A stretch of DNA of 64,000 bases from Ziziphus jujuba (lineage: Eukaryota; Streptophyta; Magnoliopsida; Rosales; Rhamnaceae): positions 10,354,001 through 10,418,000 of the forward strand of contig NC_083380.1 of NCBI RefSeq assembly GCF_031755915.1. The letters run 5' to 3'. Made by a program: the position numbers and the translations under genes. Shown in pieces: positions 34,039 through 46,700 of the stretch; position 1 is the stretch's first letter; each line of letters starts with the position of its first letter. The notes under the pieces were generated by a model. It was given only the letters and a program-made list of their open reading frames with translations. It searched no databases and was not told the origin of the DNA.

Positions 34039-36351
34039 ATGGAGCTACAATATTTGAATGGGTTATGCCAATACTTACACTTGAGCACTTTTTTTCATCC
34101 TTATTTTGTCTCCATTTTCCTTCTCTCCCTTCTGGTTTTGATCATACACAGAATTACATCTTCTTCCACTTCCACGCTCAACTTACCTCCATCTCCACCT
34201 AGACTACCATTGATTGGAAACCTTCACCAGCTAGGAACACTCCCTCACCGCTCTCTCCGAGCACTTTCACAGAAATATGGCCCTCTAATATACTTAAACC
34301 TCGGCCAAGCTCCAACCCTTGTGGTTTCCTCGGCAGAAATGGTGAAGGAGATGACAAAGAACCATGACATGGCTTTATCAAACCGACCTCAATCCACTGC
34401 AGCTAAAATCTTATTCTATGGATGCAAAGATGTTGCTTTTTCTCCTTACGGTGAGTATTGGAGACAAGCTCGGAAAATCTGTGTTCTTGAACTTTTGAGC
34501 CTTAAAAGGGTTCAAGATTTTCATTCTGTGAGGGAAGAAGAAGTTGAAGCACTGATGAATAGGATTCGCAAAGCTTGTGTTAATGGTGGTTCTTGTATAA
34601 ATTTAAGTAAGCTGATATTGGCAACTTTCAATAATGTAGTCTCTAGATGTGCTGTTGGGAAAAGTTTTATGGAAGAAGATGGTAGAAGCAAGATTGGAGA
34701 GCTAACAAGGAAGATTATGGTTCAATTTGTGGAATTCAGTGTGGGAGATTTTTTCCCTTCTTTGAGTTGGATTGATGTTTTAAGAGGTTTTATAGGAAGC
34801 TTGAAAGAAACTTTTCGAGCATGTAATCTAGTTTTTGATCAAGTTATTGATGAACATAAGGCAGCTTTGGAAAGTGATTGTGGTTTTTCTGGAATGAAAA
34901 CCTTTGTGGATATTCTTCTCAGAGTTCAAAAGGATAAGCAGCTTGACTTTGAGCTCACCCAAACTGACATCAAAGCACTTCTAACGGTATTATTGATCTC
35001 TCTCTGTAATATGTACTCTGTTTCTCTTCATGTTTTATGAATTACCACTATTCTCAAAAGAAAGGGAGATCATCATTATATTATACAACTCTCCTTACTT
35101 ATAATTAGCCTGGTTATTTTTAATCTCAACTGAGTTTTTTTTGTGTATTTTTTTTTTTTGGTAAGAGTAGTCTAATTTTGAACACACAACCTCAGCTTGG
35201 ATCTTAGCTCTATTATGTAAGCGTAAGTGATTAAGAGGTGGTTGATTATTATTATTATTATTGAAAGAGAGGTGGTTTATTATTATATCTAGAGTTATTA
35301 GCTCCTTTAATTACTCCATAATTGGATTTTGATCTCTGATATTTTTTTCAAAGTATTTTCGTTCTTAAACTTTAGTTTTTGGTGCACAATTATTTGTCCT
35401 TAAACTATTTTTTTTATTTTTTATTTTTATCTATTTTATAGCAATTTTGAGATGTATAGTGCATTTGATGTAATATGCAAGGGTTTTTTGGGTTGTCTAA
35501 CTTTGTAATTTCATTACTTTTTTATTACATTAAGTGCACTACATACTTCAAAACTGCTAAAAAGTAATTTAGTAAGACCAACAGTGCATCTAAATAAACT
35601 TTAGGGACCAAAGTTTCAAAAAAAAAAATAAAGAATCAAAGCGCAACTGTAGAATAGTTGGGGGGCTAACAGTGCTAAGAACCGTTATTTTTATAATCTC
35701 TCACAGACCTGTGTCATTTTGTACATATAATTGCAGGACATGATCGTTGGTGGAACTGACACTATTTCGACAGGATTGGAATGGTTAATGGCAGAGCTGA
35801 TGAGAAATCCAAAAATAATGAAGAAAACCCAGGCAGAAGTGAGAAGAGTGGGGGGGAGAAAGAAAAAAATAGATATGAATGATATTAATCAAATGGATTA
35901 CCTAAAATGTGTTGTAAAAGAAAATCTAAGACTTCATCCATCACTTCCATTATTGGTACCTCGAGAAACAAACTCAACTATCAATGTGGGAGGCTATCAA
36001 ATTCCTGCAAAAACACAAGTGTTTGTGAATGCCTGGGCAATCCAAAGAGATCCAAGTTTATGGGACAGGCCAGAAGAATTCATACCAGAAAGGTTTGAGA
36101 ATAGCTGTATTGATTTCAAAGGTCAGGATTTTCAATTCATTCCATTTGGCAGTGGAAGAAGAGGATGCCCAGGGATAACATTTGCAGTTGCTTCCATTGA
36201 ATACGTTTTGGCCAACCTTTTATTCTGGTTTGATTGGAAGTTGCCTGGTGATGGTGATGGTGATGAGTTAGATATGAGTGAAGCTTATGGACTTAGTGTT
36301 TATAAGAAAATTCCTCTCCATGTCCTACCAATACCATATTCTCCTAATTAG
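34039..36351 (+). CDS. CYP71 cytochrome P450, complete two-exon gene
   Basis: Predicted ER-anchored monooxygenase of 520 aa; substrate unknown. Exon 1 is 34039-34986 (316 codons), the donor is GTATTA, the intron ends TTGCAG and exon 2 is 35737-36351. Landmarks: anchor about 20-38, PPSPP hinge 50-54, C-helix WRQAR 141-145, I-helix GGTDTI 321-326, KENLR (ExxR) 377-381, PERF 433-436 and haem loop PFGSGRRGCPG with Cys460. The acid-alcohol pair Asp-Thr is kept, though the residue after it is Ile rather than the usual Thr/Ser. It is the only apparently undamaged member of the plus-strand group, which is clearly separate in sequence from the CYP71A-like genes at 0-18 kb. The name resembles CYP71AP/AN-type sequences, but the subfamily is not certain. 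Confidence 0.92.
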
Positions 36352-36854
36352 TCCGTCTATTTATGAATAAGCTTGGAGGATCTTCTTTTACATGCAATAG
36401 TTTTCCATGTTTAATTTCTTGTTCTGTGACTTGTAGACATTGATGTTATGAATAGTTTGTACTTTGATTTCCAATAAGTTTCTCTCCTGAAAAGGGTCTT
36501 GATTTATTGGAAAATTATCAAACAAAATCAGATCCAGTTTTTAATCCTTTGATATGCCTTCAAATCTATAAATTTCCATGGCAAATTTTGCTTGAAAACT
36601 AAGTTTCAAGTATTATTATCCTATTGCCAACAGATTGGGTGATATGTCATTTAGATTCTCATCAAAAGATTGGAGCACCATTATTATCAAGAGTGGAGGC
36701 TTGGTCACATTGTAGAACTATACAATAAAACATGGATAGGTCTATTGTCCAAATAAATAAATAAATAATAGTATGAATGACTATAATAATTAGCACTCCC
36801 GATAAATTAACCAACAAATTTATTGTTCTTAGATGATCTATTTTAATGTTTTAT

Positions 36855-36895
<41 letters not shown>

Positions 36896-37019
36896 GATGA
36901 ATTATTTGTTTTGTCATGTACCTTGTTATAATGAATGAGGGCGACAGGTTACATTATTTGGGTGTAAAATGTTGCATTTTTTTTTTTTTTTTTTCTGAAT
37001 CATGTCAATGTTTATTCTA
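36352..37019. other. Intergenic, 3' flank of the CYP71 gene
   Basis: Homologous in part to the 3' flank of the remnant at 59576-60000 (GTTTTTAATCC / GTTTTTGTTCG context after CAGA(T/C)CCA). A long (TA)n lies at about 36860-36891. No gene is seen. Confidence 0.55.
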
Positions 37020-37163
37020 TAGAAGATACTGCTACATTTTTTGAAATTAAAAGATAAAGCCACGCAGGCCGATCATCTAACCGAGTAGATTCGTTAGGAA
37101 AACTCAAAACATATTTTGCAAGTTTATGAGCGATAATATTAACATTCTCTATAACGAAGGAAA

Positions 37164-37196
<33 letters not shown>

Positions 37197-37490
37197 CTCT
37201 GAAAAATCCAAATGTAAACCATTAATCTTCTCCTTTTCAAGAAAAATAAAATAAAATAAAATAACTACTCCATTATATTTCCTTCAATAGCCACACAAAT
37301 ATATTCATATAGAATAATCTGCACAGAATAATTGAGAAACACATTCCAAAGCACAGTGATGCAAAGACCGGATGTGGCATAATATATAACTAGATCTTCA
37401 TATCCTTGGCTAAAAGCACCATTGAGAGGTATAGCAATTAGATACTTCATTTTTAATCCTTCTTTTGTTAAGACATTTTGTTTCAATTGT
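37020..37490 (-). pseudogene. Possible LINE RNase H-like remnant
   Basis: On the minus strand 37020-37150 reads NVNIIAHKLAKYVLSFPNES, then RPAWLYLLI, which looks like the end of a plant LINE RNase H domain (pattern ANxxAHxLAK). Upstream pieces to 37490 are weaker. A (TA)n tract (37167-37193) splits it. The identification is tentative. Confidence 0.4.
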
Positions 37491-38459
37491 TGGTATGATT
37501 AGCTAATATGATGGACGATCCATATTAATCCATTCCAAATCACTACCTAAGATCGAGCAGTATTAAAATAAAATTATATGATAATGAATGATCATAGAGT
37601 AGTTATTGATCTCATCTTTATAAAATTAAGGATTTTTACATGATTTTAGAATTTGAAATGGACAACTTATGTTGACATGTTCCGTATTGTGTATATTTTA
37701 AAGGGAGTTGGATCAACTAGACCATGGAACCATGGTAGTGAAGTTTTTCTCAATAAAATGATATTAACTTTGTAAATAGACATGATAATATATCGTTTTG
37801 AATAATTTTCATGTTAAATTTAATTAACTTAAACTCGATCGTTAAGTTTATATATGGAAGTAAACCAAAATTCATTCATTAAATTATCATATAATTCGTT
37901 ATCTGATTTGTTACTTCATTAAAAATATACATAAAATTTGAGTTAGATTTCAAATAATCAAATGATTTTTTTTTAAAAAAAATATTGTAAATAAATTTGT
38001 TTGTTTTTAGATTTTTAAAGATTTAAATTAAAAAAAAAATTAAATTAGTATATATTTAAGTAACAAACTAAATATTTTTAATATTATAAAGTTTGCATAA
38101 TTACAAAAATATCCTTACTTATCCTGTTAAACTTTATTAACTTTTTTTTTTTTTATCATAAATTTGGAGAAGGAAGATTTTACCCAAATTAAAATTTGAA
38201 CCTTGGATATAAAACTATATTTTTAATAATTTTATTATTGAATTTTTTAACTTATTAAATTCTATTATATAACATGGATATAGATCCAATACAATATATC
38301 AATCAATGTGATGTCATTGGACTATTCTATTTTTGCCAGGTCTACCTAAATAAAAAATAATGTCTTGTCACCCAAAAAAGTGTAAAGAAAAAAAAAACCA
38401 AGACACATCTTTTCAAAAATAGAGGCACATGTATAAATACCAAATTTTAAAAAAAAAAA
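37491..38459. other. Intergenic, AT-rich
   Basis: Only poly-A/T runs and short AT repeats are seen; no gene or transposon end is recognised. Confidence 0.5.
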
Positions 38460-38584
38460 AAATCTTCAAACAATAATTGATGCACACATTATTGGTCTTT
38501 TGGCACTTCAATTACTGCCGTACATTTTTTTTACTGTTTCTAATCCAGTCGTTTCTGCAAGAAAAATGATAATCATAGTTCTTT
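38460..38584 (+). pseudogene. Upstream part of a CYP71 copy, left of the CACTA insertion
   Basis: Bases 38536-38584 (TCTAATCCAGTCGTTTCTGC onward) are homologous to 33915-33960, the upstream region of the intact CYP71 gene. The homology stops at the CACTA end, and the coding remains of this copy lie on the other side from about 59030. The insertion thus separated an upstream region from its gene body. Confidence 0.65.
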
Positions 38585-41500
38585 CACTATGCGAAAATTA
38601 AGCTCTAGCGACACATTATTAGCGATGCTACGAGATAAATGCGTCTAAAAAAATAAAACCGCGACTCTGAGGTTAATACGTCAGTAAAAATTCGACCAAT
38701 CGACGACGCATAAGAAAAAAGTTGATGTCGAGAAGTCGCGAGAAACAACAACACACGACGCATAAGACTGATAGTCGCTGAATATTCAGCCCAATAGAGT
38801 CACCTTTAATAGAGTGCGTATATTTTTTATCAATTGTATTGTTTAAATGCTACACTAAAGATAATTGTTAATCAATCTTATTTTCTTTCAACTTTCCAAA
38901 TAGGTGAAAATATTTAAGAAAACTTACTGTATCTTAATTTTTTTTTCGTTCCACTTAACAAATATCCGGCGACGCATAACAAACTCTATGAGTCACCTAT
39001 TAAATTATTATATTTTTTTGGATTTTTGAAAATATTAATCAGTTGATTTTCTTTCAACTTTAAATAGCAAGTGAAAATGTTTAAGCAGCATCACAGTGGT
39101 TTTTTTTTTTTTTCCAAAAAATTTTTAGGAAGACATATTATTGATATCAGGCGACACAGAAGCATTATGCTTCGCCTATTAGTTACTATTTTTTTTTTTT
39201 GGGTTCTTTGTAAGTATTAAACAGTTGATTTTATTTCAACTTTAAATAACAAGTGAAAATGTTTAAGCAGCATCATAGTGCTTTTTTTTTTTTTGTTTTT
39301 TCAAAAAATATTTTGGAAAACATTTTATTGATATAAGGCGACGCATAAACACTGTTATGCGTCGCCTATTAGTGTAACATTTTTTTTTTGCGTTTTTTAT
39401 AAGTATTTAACAGTTGATTTTCTTTCAACTTTAAATAACAAGTGAAAATGTTTAAATATTTCGGAAAATATTTTATTGATATAAGGCGACGTATACACAC
39501 TATTATGCGTCGCCTATCAGTGTAATAAATTTTTTTTTTGGTGTTTTTTGTAAGTATTAAACAGTTGATTTTCTTTCAACTTTAAATAACAAGTGAAAAT
39601 GTTTAAGCAGTATCACGGTGCTTTTTTTATTGTTTTTTCCAAAAAAATTTTTGGAAGACATATTATTAATATCAGGTGACTCCGAAGCATTATGCGTCGC
39701 CTATTAGTGTAAAATTTTTTTTTTGGTGTTTTTAGTAAGTATTAAACAATTGATTTTCTTTCAAATTTAAATAACAAGTGAAAATGTTTAAGCTGCTTTA
39801 CAGTGCTTTTTTTTTTTTCGTTTTTTCAAATAAATTTTTTGGAAATCATTTTATTGATATAAGGCGACGCAGACACACTGTTATGCGTCGCTGGTTAGTG
39901 TAATAATTTTTTTTTTTGGTTTTTTTCTAAGTATTAAACTGTTGATTTTCTTTCAACTTTAAATAACAAGTAAAAATGTTTAAGCTGCTTCAAAGTGCTT
40001 TTTTTTTGTTTTTTCAAATAAATTTTTTGGAAAATATTTTATTGATATAAGGTGACGCATACACACTGTTATGCGTCGGCTATTAGTGTAATAATTTTTT
40101 TTTTGGTTTTTTTCTAAGTATTAAACAGTTGATTTTCTTTCAACTTTAAATAACAAATGAAAATGTTTAAGCAGCATCACAGCGCTTTTTTTGTTTTTTG
40201 TTTTTTCGCAAAAAATTTTTTGGAAGACATATTAATGATATCAGGCGACATAGAAGCATTATGCGTCGCCTATTAGTGTATTATTATATTTTTTTTTGGG
40301 ATTTTTAGTAAGTATTAAACAGTTGATTTCTTTCAAATTTAAATAACAAGTGAAAATGTTTAAGCTGCTTCAAAGTGCTTTTTTTTTTTGTTTTTTCAAA
40401 TAAATTTTTTGGAAAATATTTTATTGATATAAGGTGACTCATACACACTGTTATGCGTCGCCTATTAATGTAATATTTTTTTTTTGGGGGTTTTTTTCAA
40501 AGTATTAAACAGTTGATATTCTTTCAACTTTAAATAACAAGTGAAAATGTTTAAGCAGCATCACAGTGTTTTTTTTTTTGTTTTTTTGGAAAAATTTTTT
40601 TGGAAGATATATTAATGATATCAGGCGACACAGAAGCATTATGCGTTGCCTATTAGTGTATTATTATTTTTTTTTGAAATTTTTAGTAAGTATTAAATAG
40701 TTGATTTCTTTCAACTTTAAATAACAAGTGAAAATGTTTAAGCTGCTTCACAGTGCGTTTTTTTTTTTGTTTTTTCAAATAAATTTTTTGGAAAATATTT
40801 TATTGATATACGGCGACGCATAAACACTATTATGCGTCACCTATTAGTGTGAAATTTTTTTTTTTTGGTTTTTTTCTAAGTATTAAACAGTTGATTTTCT
40901 TTCAATTTTAAATAACAAGTGAAAATGTTTAATCAGAATCATAGTGCTTTTTTTTTTTTTTGTTTTTTTGCAAAAATTTTTTGGAAGACTTATTATTCAT
41001 ATCAGGCAACGTATAAGCATTATCCGTCGCCTATTAATGTATTATTATTTTTGTTTTTGGCATTTATTAAGTATTAAACAGTTGATTTTTTTTCAACTTT
41101 AAATAACAAGTGAAAATGTTTAAACTGCTTCACAGTGCTTTTTTTTTTGTTTTTTCAAATAAATTTTTTGGAAAACATTTTATTGATATAAGGCGACTCA
41201 GAAACTCTGTTATGCGTCGCCTATTAGTGTAACAATTTTTTTTTTTGGTTTTTTTCTAAGTATTAAACAGTTGATTTTCTTTCAACTTTAAATAACAAGT
41301 GAAAATGTTTAAGCAGCATCACTGTGCATTTTTTTTTTTTGTTTTTTCCAAAAAATTTTTTGGAAGACATATTATTGATATCAGGCGACGCTAAATTATT
41401 ATGCGTCGCCTATTAATGTATTATTATTATTTTTTTGGGGTTTTTAGTAAGTATTAAACAATTGATTTTCTTTCAACTTTAAATAACAAATGAAAATGTT

Positions 41501-41800
41501 TAAGCAGCATCACAGAGCTTTTTTTTTGTTTTTTTTTTCTTATTTGTATCAGGCGACCCTCAAGCATTTTGTGCGTCGCCTGTTGACCTTTTATTTAAAT
41601 ATTTTTTTTTCCTTTGGTTTTGTGAAAATATTTATCAATCTGTTTTACTTTTGGCATCAAATAATCTGTTAAAATATTGAAGCACATAACTGTGATGATT
41701 TTTGTTTTTTTTTGCATTATTTGTATCAGGCCACTCTCAAGCATATTGTGCGTCACCTGTTCATCGTTTATTTTAATTATTTTTAATATTGTTTGAAATT
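38585..41800. repeat. Left subterminal repeat array of the CACTA element
   Basis: About 15 units of roughly 160-195 bp lie between about 38960 and 41780. Each unit has a linker with TTGATTTTCTTTCAACTTT, AAATAACAAGTGAAAATG and TTTAAGCAG, a T run, and a short dyad built from GGCGACGCATAA and TTATGCGTCGCC separated by 4-8 bases. The outer 370 bp (38585-38960) are less regular but rich in GCGAC/GTCGC. In En/Spm such subterminal motifs bind the element's own protein; here that role is inference. Confidence 0.9.
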
Positions 41801-41947
41801 TTGTAAAATTGGTATGTTTAAAACCAAAGTTCATGCAAAACAAATACTATCTTATGAGCGATTTTCACAAATTTGTCTACGATATTTTATATGTACAAAC
41901 AAAAGCTATTAACAAAAGCTAGCTATTTCACTACCATGCATATATAT

Positions 41948-44900
41948 TCATTGGTTTGAGATACTTGTGATCATCGCTGTTGCCCATTCATCTCTAAATT
42001 CGTTGACATTTTCAGCTTGTAACCAAGTGACACCTTCGTACTGAACATGAGAAACTTATGTTAATACATATACAAATAATCATAAATATTAATTATTACA
42101 TAATAGAAATATGATGAAATCATTAAATTAATAATAATTTACCATTCCTCTTAAGTCCCGGGGAGGAACTTTGCGCCTAATGATATCTCGCATTATCATC
42201 ATCATATAATAACCACATTCCGTATTCCCGGGCTGCATCGGTGTCTAAATTTGCAAACAGTAAATTATGTGTAATATTAGATACGAATATATACAAGTAT
42301 TTAAATTAACTAACAACTAATAATGCTAAGTTTATATATAATAATTACCTTAGTATTTTGCCACCGAAGTTTCTTTTCAAATGTCTTTCCTTGGTTCCAT
42401 GCAACGAAGGAACTATATAGAAATATAAATATTGAATAAGATTATACAGTAGCTTCAAAAGTACAAATCCAATACAAGAACAATTAATTAAAAATATTAG
42501 AGTTATTAATTAACTTACTCGTCGATCAAAGATTTTAGATCCTTATCAATTATATTCTTATGAGTCTTCAAAGAATCAAAAAACCATGCTACTGCTTTGT
42601 ATAAATCAACAACACATAGCATCCAATGATTCCTAAAAACACCAATAAATATTTTAGTTAATATGATGTTTCTCGAAATGAATATTTTCATAACATAATT
42701 CAATAAAACTAACACAATATTACCTTGCACAGTAGGGAAAGAACCATAGTTGATTATTTCTTGCATCTTGCCATCTACTCAATATATTTAATATCCGTTC
42801 ATGAGGGTTTGGATGACCAACCGAAGCAATAATATTCGGATGAACAAAGCAATAATTCCCTTCGAAGGAGCCCGTCAATCCCTCACATAAATGCCTACAT
42901 AATCCGATTACAAGTAATTATAGTGTTTAATTAATTAAATTAAAGAATTAGTTATAAAGACATCCAAATTTAGTTTACCTTATGTAGAACAAGATGCATT
43001 CGGAAGATAATTCTTGCATGTAACAAAAATCGTTTATATCGCTACTTGCTATGCCCAACCGTTTTTCTTCCCCAAAGATCTCTTTTTTCATATTAAAAAA
43101 CCATAAATGATTACTATCGACGTCCTTGATCCGATGTAGCAACTCTCGGATCGTTGGGGTAACGATTAAGGGATCAACATTATCGTCTTGATCATTCTCA
43201 ACATTTGACCTGTTCGAGCTTGCCTATAAAATATCAACAAACAACATTTAAAATAGAACAAAAATGAAATTATTTTAAACTTCATTAATATATATAGCTG
43301 CATCGAACAATACCTCCTCAGATGGCAAGATAACAAGATCTCTTGGCCATGCAACAAATGCACCTTCAGCATCACCGGCACGTATGATGTCAAATGACGG
43401 AATAGGCAAAGGTGCAAATCCATCAATAACGTCATCAACAGTGACCTTATAATTTGCTGCACCTAGCTTCACACCATGGCACATATCCGTTGGCAGCGAA
43501 GGTACCAAAGTGCCACGTGCTACTATATGGCCAACATTGCCTTGTGCAAGATTGCATTTTACACCCTGCAAAGTTTAAAAAAAAAATAAAAAGATTAATA
43601 TATGTTCACATGACAATATTCCTTCAACTTAAAGACTCGATCCCATGACCTCATGGTGGTAGGTAAGACTCTTCAACCATGGGAGCTATATAGATAGTAA
43701 TAACCCACTTAAACATACATACATATATATATATATATGAAATAATTACCTCAGGATAGATCCGAGGAGCATCAATCCAAGATGTAGATTGGGTCCCATG
43801 AGCAGCAACATCATCGAATTGGGTGCCCGGAGCATCAACATCATCGGCTGGGGGGGTCCCATGAGCAGCAACATCATCGACTTGGGTCCTAGGAGCATTA
43901 ACATCATCGGGTGGAGGGGTCCCTTGACCAGCAACATCATCGACTTGGGTCCCAGGAGCAGCAACAGTATCGGCTGGATGAGCGAGTGACGGAATCTGAA
44001 TACCACATGCCGATATGAGCGCATCAACTTGGGCAGCGTTGCTGCTGCTTGAATTTCTGACGATCGCCACTAGACCTTTGAGCAGCATCTCATAGATTGA
44101 ATTGTTTCCACTTCCCTCCGACTTGGTCTTTTTTTGTGAACTCGGCTTAGGAGTATGGAAAAAGTTATTCACCGTGTATCGTTTGCCTCGACCCCTAAGC
44201 CTACCTCCGTACTCCTCTTTTCCCAAAGCTTGTGTTAGGATATCCACAGGAGGTGAAGGTCGAATTTCTCCTTCTGTTGCCTTCTTCTTTAAGTCATTCT
44301 ACAATATATTGTTTAAATGATTGAATATATCAGTTTATATAATAATGAACTAAATAATAATATATGCAACAAATATTCATAAAAAATACAATACTCACAA
44401 TTTTTTCCGCTACATGTTCAGTTTCTTCATTTGCATATTTTCCATCCTTCCCCATACGTGCCCTTATCCACAGGTCATCTCGGTCTACATAATCTTCGGT
44501 GCCTCTTTCAAGTTGCTTCAAAATTACAAATAAATTAATTTTAATAATGCAAGTGATCAAGTAACAATGACAAAATTAATATGGTTAAATGTAAATAAAA
44601 ATAAATTGCATACAATGGCTCTTTCTAATCTCGTGTAGCCCATTGCACCCATCCTATGCGGATACTTGTTTAATTGCCATTTTTCCGAATATTTTTGACT
44701 TAATGCCTACAAAAGTTATAAACAAACATATTAGAAAACCCAAATAACATAAGTCACCATAACAAATTTTAATTTTTATATAAATAATGGCAGCACAATT
44801 TAATACAACATTAACGTGCGTTAAATAAAACTATACCTGGAATTTATCCGACAACCTTTGTTGTACAAAATCATCCCACACCTCTTGGCTTATGAATTCA

Positions 44901-45060
44901 TAAATTGAGGGTCGATGCTTCAACTTTTCGGGTGTGTCAATATATGGTCGAACAAAATATCTATATAAGTAATTCTTGAATTTTCTCCATTTGTCACAAC
45001 AATCTTTTAAAGTTGCCTTCCTAAAACTATCATCCTTACCCGTATATTGCTGCAAAATTA

Positions 45061-45107
<47 letters not shown>

Positions 45108-45574
45108 GTAACATTGATTGACAAGTAAATGCGGTAAGTTAGAAATGCAAGTAAAATGCATATATACAAGCTGCAAATGCAAAAAAAGAATTATAAAATC
45201 TCCATCAATTAAATATTATTCATAATAAACAATATCTAACAATAATGCACTCCGTACCTTTATTGATGCCCATAGGTTATCTTTTAACCTATCGGACACA
45301 TCTCTCCAATTAGGTATATTAATTGGTATTGTGCTCCTAGCCAACGAGCCCTCCAAATTGTTTAGTCGAACGGCCCCAGAGTTAATAGCAACTCCAACCT
45401 CATTATATTGAGGTTCCAAGCTTTTGTTTCCCGCCAAATGCTTCCTAAGGCCTTTCATTGTTGTGGCCCCTCATTTTCTACTACTTGGGGATGATGTATT
45501 CGGCCTTTCCATATCACTGGATGGTGATCCAGTGCCATCCCATCCGAGAGGACATGTTCATTAAAAGGATCCAT
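41948..45574 (-). pseudogene. CACTA-encoded gene with Ulp1/C48 protease domain (damaged)
   Basis: About twelve exons on the minus strand; clear ones are 45258-45574, 44837-45049, 44614-44706, 44399-44515, 43750-44298, 43314-43565, 42979-43223 and several smaller ones down to the stop at 41948. The N-terminal half has the plant En/Spm-type motifs CCDKWRKFKNYLYRYFVRP and KYPHRMGAMGYTRLE. Exon 43750-44298 encodes degenerate repeats around TQVDDVAAHGTPPADDVDA. Exon 43314-43565 resembles the DUF8039-type domain. The C-terminal end is an Ulp1-like cysteine protease: His in NHWMLCVVD (about 42627), Asp in WFFDSL (about 42576), and Cys in PGNTECGYY (about 42216), so the triad is present. Lesions: a frameshift after the first about 10 codons and an in-frame TGA in RK*GATTMKG (about 45485). 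Its function in transposition is unknown. Confidence 0.8.
45069..45105. repeat. (TA)n microsatellite in an intron
   Basis: It is a pure TA run in the first intron of the Ulp1-type gene. Other long TA runs are at 32522-32554, 36860-36891 and 56720-56744. Confidence 0.9.
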
Positions 45575-46700
45575 AATTCTACATACAAAAAACATAAACA
45601 CAAATTAATATTACTAACAATATGAACATAGGGTCTAGTATAATGAATAAACCATTAATAACAATAATAAACGATAAATTCATGTAATTTATTTACCAAG
45701 TGATGCAGTAATAGTATCTTCTCTTAACATCTATCCTCTTTAACAGTCATTAACATTTTCAAACTTTGCATCCGGCGACTAAATCACTAATGGATTTTGA
45801 GTCGTACAAACGACGTCGTTTTAAGACCCGCAACAGAGCACCACCTCTGACATTTCCCACGCAATTTATAAAGGCTAGATCTTGAATTTAACCATATAAA
45901 CACATAATACAAATAATAGCATATCATTTTGCTTTACATACAATCGAACCCCACTCAATAAATATAGCTATTTTTCCAAACAAAATTTAGCTAACCCATT
46001 GTCGACAACAAGCCATGATTTTGACAACATAAAACCCCACGAAAATTACAGTGACTAACAAATATTTAAAAAAAACAAAAAGACCAGCAAACATAATTTT
46101 TTTTCCAGCAAACACATACACCATCGAACCCCAAAAGGGATGAAAAACAGCACACATACACCACCGAACCCCAAAAGGGATGAAAAACAGCACACCTTTA
46201 CAAATCCAGCAATCAAGAGGAACTTCAAGCCACCACAGCAGCGACGGCGACGGCACGGCAGAAACCCAGCAACCCAATCTCGGTGACGAGACAGCAAAAA
46301 CCCCAGCCACCCATTGCGACGGCGATGGCGACGGCAAGAAGGTGAAGTTCTTCCAACCCAACCACCGGCAAGAAGGAAGAAGCAGAGGAAGAAGGAACTT
46401 TTAAATTTAGGAAAGAAACCCACAAAATCCTTCAAACCCTTGAAAGAAACAAGAATGCATAATGAGAGTGTGATCCTTCAAAATCTTCTCATACCCCCTA
46501 GATTGCTTCCAACTCTCAAGTTTCCGTACTTGGGGTTAATTGTTGAAAAGCAAGCCCATAGATTAACGTGCCATTTTATTTCTAATATTTCATGAATATT
46601 GGGGAATAAAAAATGGTTATTAAAAACATTTTAGGGGCAAATAAAAATATTTAAAGACACTTACAAACGAAAAAATGGAAATACAAAAAAAAAAAAAAGA
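45575..46700. other. Upstream region of the Ulp1-type gene
   Basis: It holds a 38-40 bp direct duplication at about 46117-46195 (ACCGAACCCCAAAAGGGATG) and a GC-richer patch at 46230-46400 with GGCGACGG-like repeats. Open frames here have no recognised domain. It probably includes the 5' UTR and promoter of the minus-strand gene. Confidence 0.5.

Noticed and set aside
38960..41780. Regularly spaced short palindromic repeats that could look like a CRISPR array
   Set aside because: Unit length (160-195 bp), related linkers and setting inside a CACTA transposon in a plant genome rule out a CRISPR array.
43746..44320. Open frames opposite or in another frame of the Ulp1-type gene
   Set aside because: They are shadows of the repeat-rich exon at 43750-44298, whose frame matches the spliced protein.
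45987..46595. Several overlapping open frames of 66-126 codons
   Set aside because: A GC-richer patch gives open frames on both strands without domain or splice support; more likely the leader region of the Ulp1-type gene.
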